A DNA stretch of 33,131 nt from CS4-C045 sp964347545 (GTDB lineage Bacteria > Planctomycetota > Planctomycetia > Pirellulales > UBA7805). The stretch covers positions 1-33,131 of the forward strand of contig CAYFZZ010000142.1 in the NCBI GenBank assembly GCA_964347545.1. Direction: 5' to 3'. The notes beneath the pieces are model-generated. The model was not told the origin of the DNA. It saw nothing but the letters and a program-made list of their open reading frames with translations, and did no database searches. Made by a program: the position numbers and the translations under genes. This document shows positions 32,816 to 33,131 of the stretch, one piece after another (positions within the stretch are counted from its first letter, which is position 1; every line of letters begins with the position of its first letter).

Positions 32816-33131
32816 ACCTCCCCCCTGGGGACAACCTCCTCCCTGGGGACAACTAACTTTGATGGGGGACCCGCCCTCTGACCTCCCCCCTGGGGACAAC
32901 TAACTTTGATGGTAGCGCCCCTTGGGGACAACTAGCGCCCCTTGGAGCGCCCCTTGGGAGCGCCCCTTGGGGAGCGCCCCTTGGGGACAACTGCTTTTCG
33001 ACACCCCCCTGGCAGGCCCCCCTGGGGAGGCCCCCCTGGAGCGCCCCTTGGGGACAACTGCCTTTCGACACCCCCCTGGAGCGCCCCTTGGGGACAACTG
33101 CCTTTTGACACCCCCCTGGCAGGCCCCCCTG
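32816..33131. repeat. Compound array of short GC-rich direct repeats, truncated by window end
   Basis: A 316-base array continuing past the window. Building blocks: (a) AGCGCCCCTTGG, seven exact copies at 32914, 32934, 32946, 32959, 32973, 33040 and 33080; (b) a 40-base unit beginning with that block and ending CGACACCCCCCTGG, three copies at 32973-33012, 33040-33079 and 33080-33119, differing by one or two bases; (c) a perfect 25-base repeat with the core GGGGACAACTAACTTTGATG at 32841-32865 and 32888-32912; (d) GGACAAC following CCCTGG or CCTTGG in every larger copy. Periods of 12, 13, 14, 20, 40 and 47 bases are mostly not multiples of three, so the array is not a protein-coding repeat, although stop-poor reading frames cross it. 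Confidence 0.9.

Noticed and set aside
32816..33131. CRISPR array or repetitive protein gene in the terminal repeats
   Set aside because: There are no unique spacers of constant length and no cas gene. Repeat periods are mostly not multiples of three, so the overlapping minus-strand frames reading SCPQGAL-like peptides are accidental.

Overview
The window looks like an ordinary chromosomal stretch of a GC-rich planctomycete, probably of the Pirellulales group. I infer this from gene content: a Cys-rich secreted protein resembling the planctomycete YTV family, a YXWGXW-repeat secreted protein with an SRGNV/Gly-rich tail, a FlgI-like lipoprotein carrying HEAT-like repeats, monohaem cytochromes with a late CxxCH, a membrane pseudokinase, and a TAT-exported sugar isomerase-like protein. 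No transposase, integrase, rRNA, tRNA or CRISPR array was found.

Layout. 1-1625 (+): tail of an Nramp-like transporter, then a GTGA-overlapping pair (arrestin-like protein and P-loop ATPase). 1862-2993 (+): a self-contained Cys-rich secreted protein gene with a good sigma70-like promoter and a strong terminator. 3044-7552 (-): five genes running leftward: TAT sugar isomerase, alpha/beta hydrolase, CitG-family synthase, 6-pyruvoyl-tetrahydropterin synthase family protein, zinc-ribbon protein. 7818-9593 (-): CBS-pair protein followed by two paralogous cytochromes. 9915-10865 (+): a glycosyltransferase with the motifs of the selenosugar synthase SenB. 11041-12078 (-): GT9 glycosyltransferase. 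12309-17314 (-): HTH-receiver regulator, a 776-base non-coding stretch, and smc. 17503-19344 (-): FlgI/HEAT lipoprotein, divergent from 19773-23133 (+): YXWGXW protein plus an RmlD-like reductase. 23180-23617 (-): cytosine deaminase. 23817-26111 (+): pseudokinase with a possible beta-helix ectodomain. 26248-26787 (-) and 26944-28014 (+): divergent Nudix hydrolase and site-2 protease. 28226-29848 (+): GAF/HD-GYP protein. 30106-32131 (+): ispD-tyrS. 32346-32798 (-): DUF2809 membrane protein. 32816 to the window end: a dense compound array of short GC-rich direct repeats.

How genes may work together. The PTPS-like and CitG-like genes sit side by side and could belong to pterin or tetrahydromethanopterin-linked C1 cofactor synthesis (inference). 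CBS plus two cytochromes look like one transcription unit for a periplasmic redox function. ispD and tyrS are coupled: the tyrS ribosome binding site lies in the last codons of ispD. The most unusual elements are the terminal repeat array, the SenB-like gene with a foldable leader, the FlgI/HEAT fusion and the pseudokinase. All functional calls are from reading sequence motifs; no database search was run.
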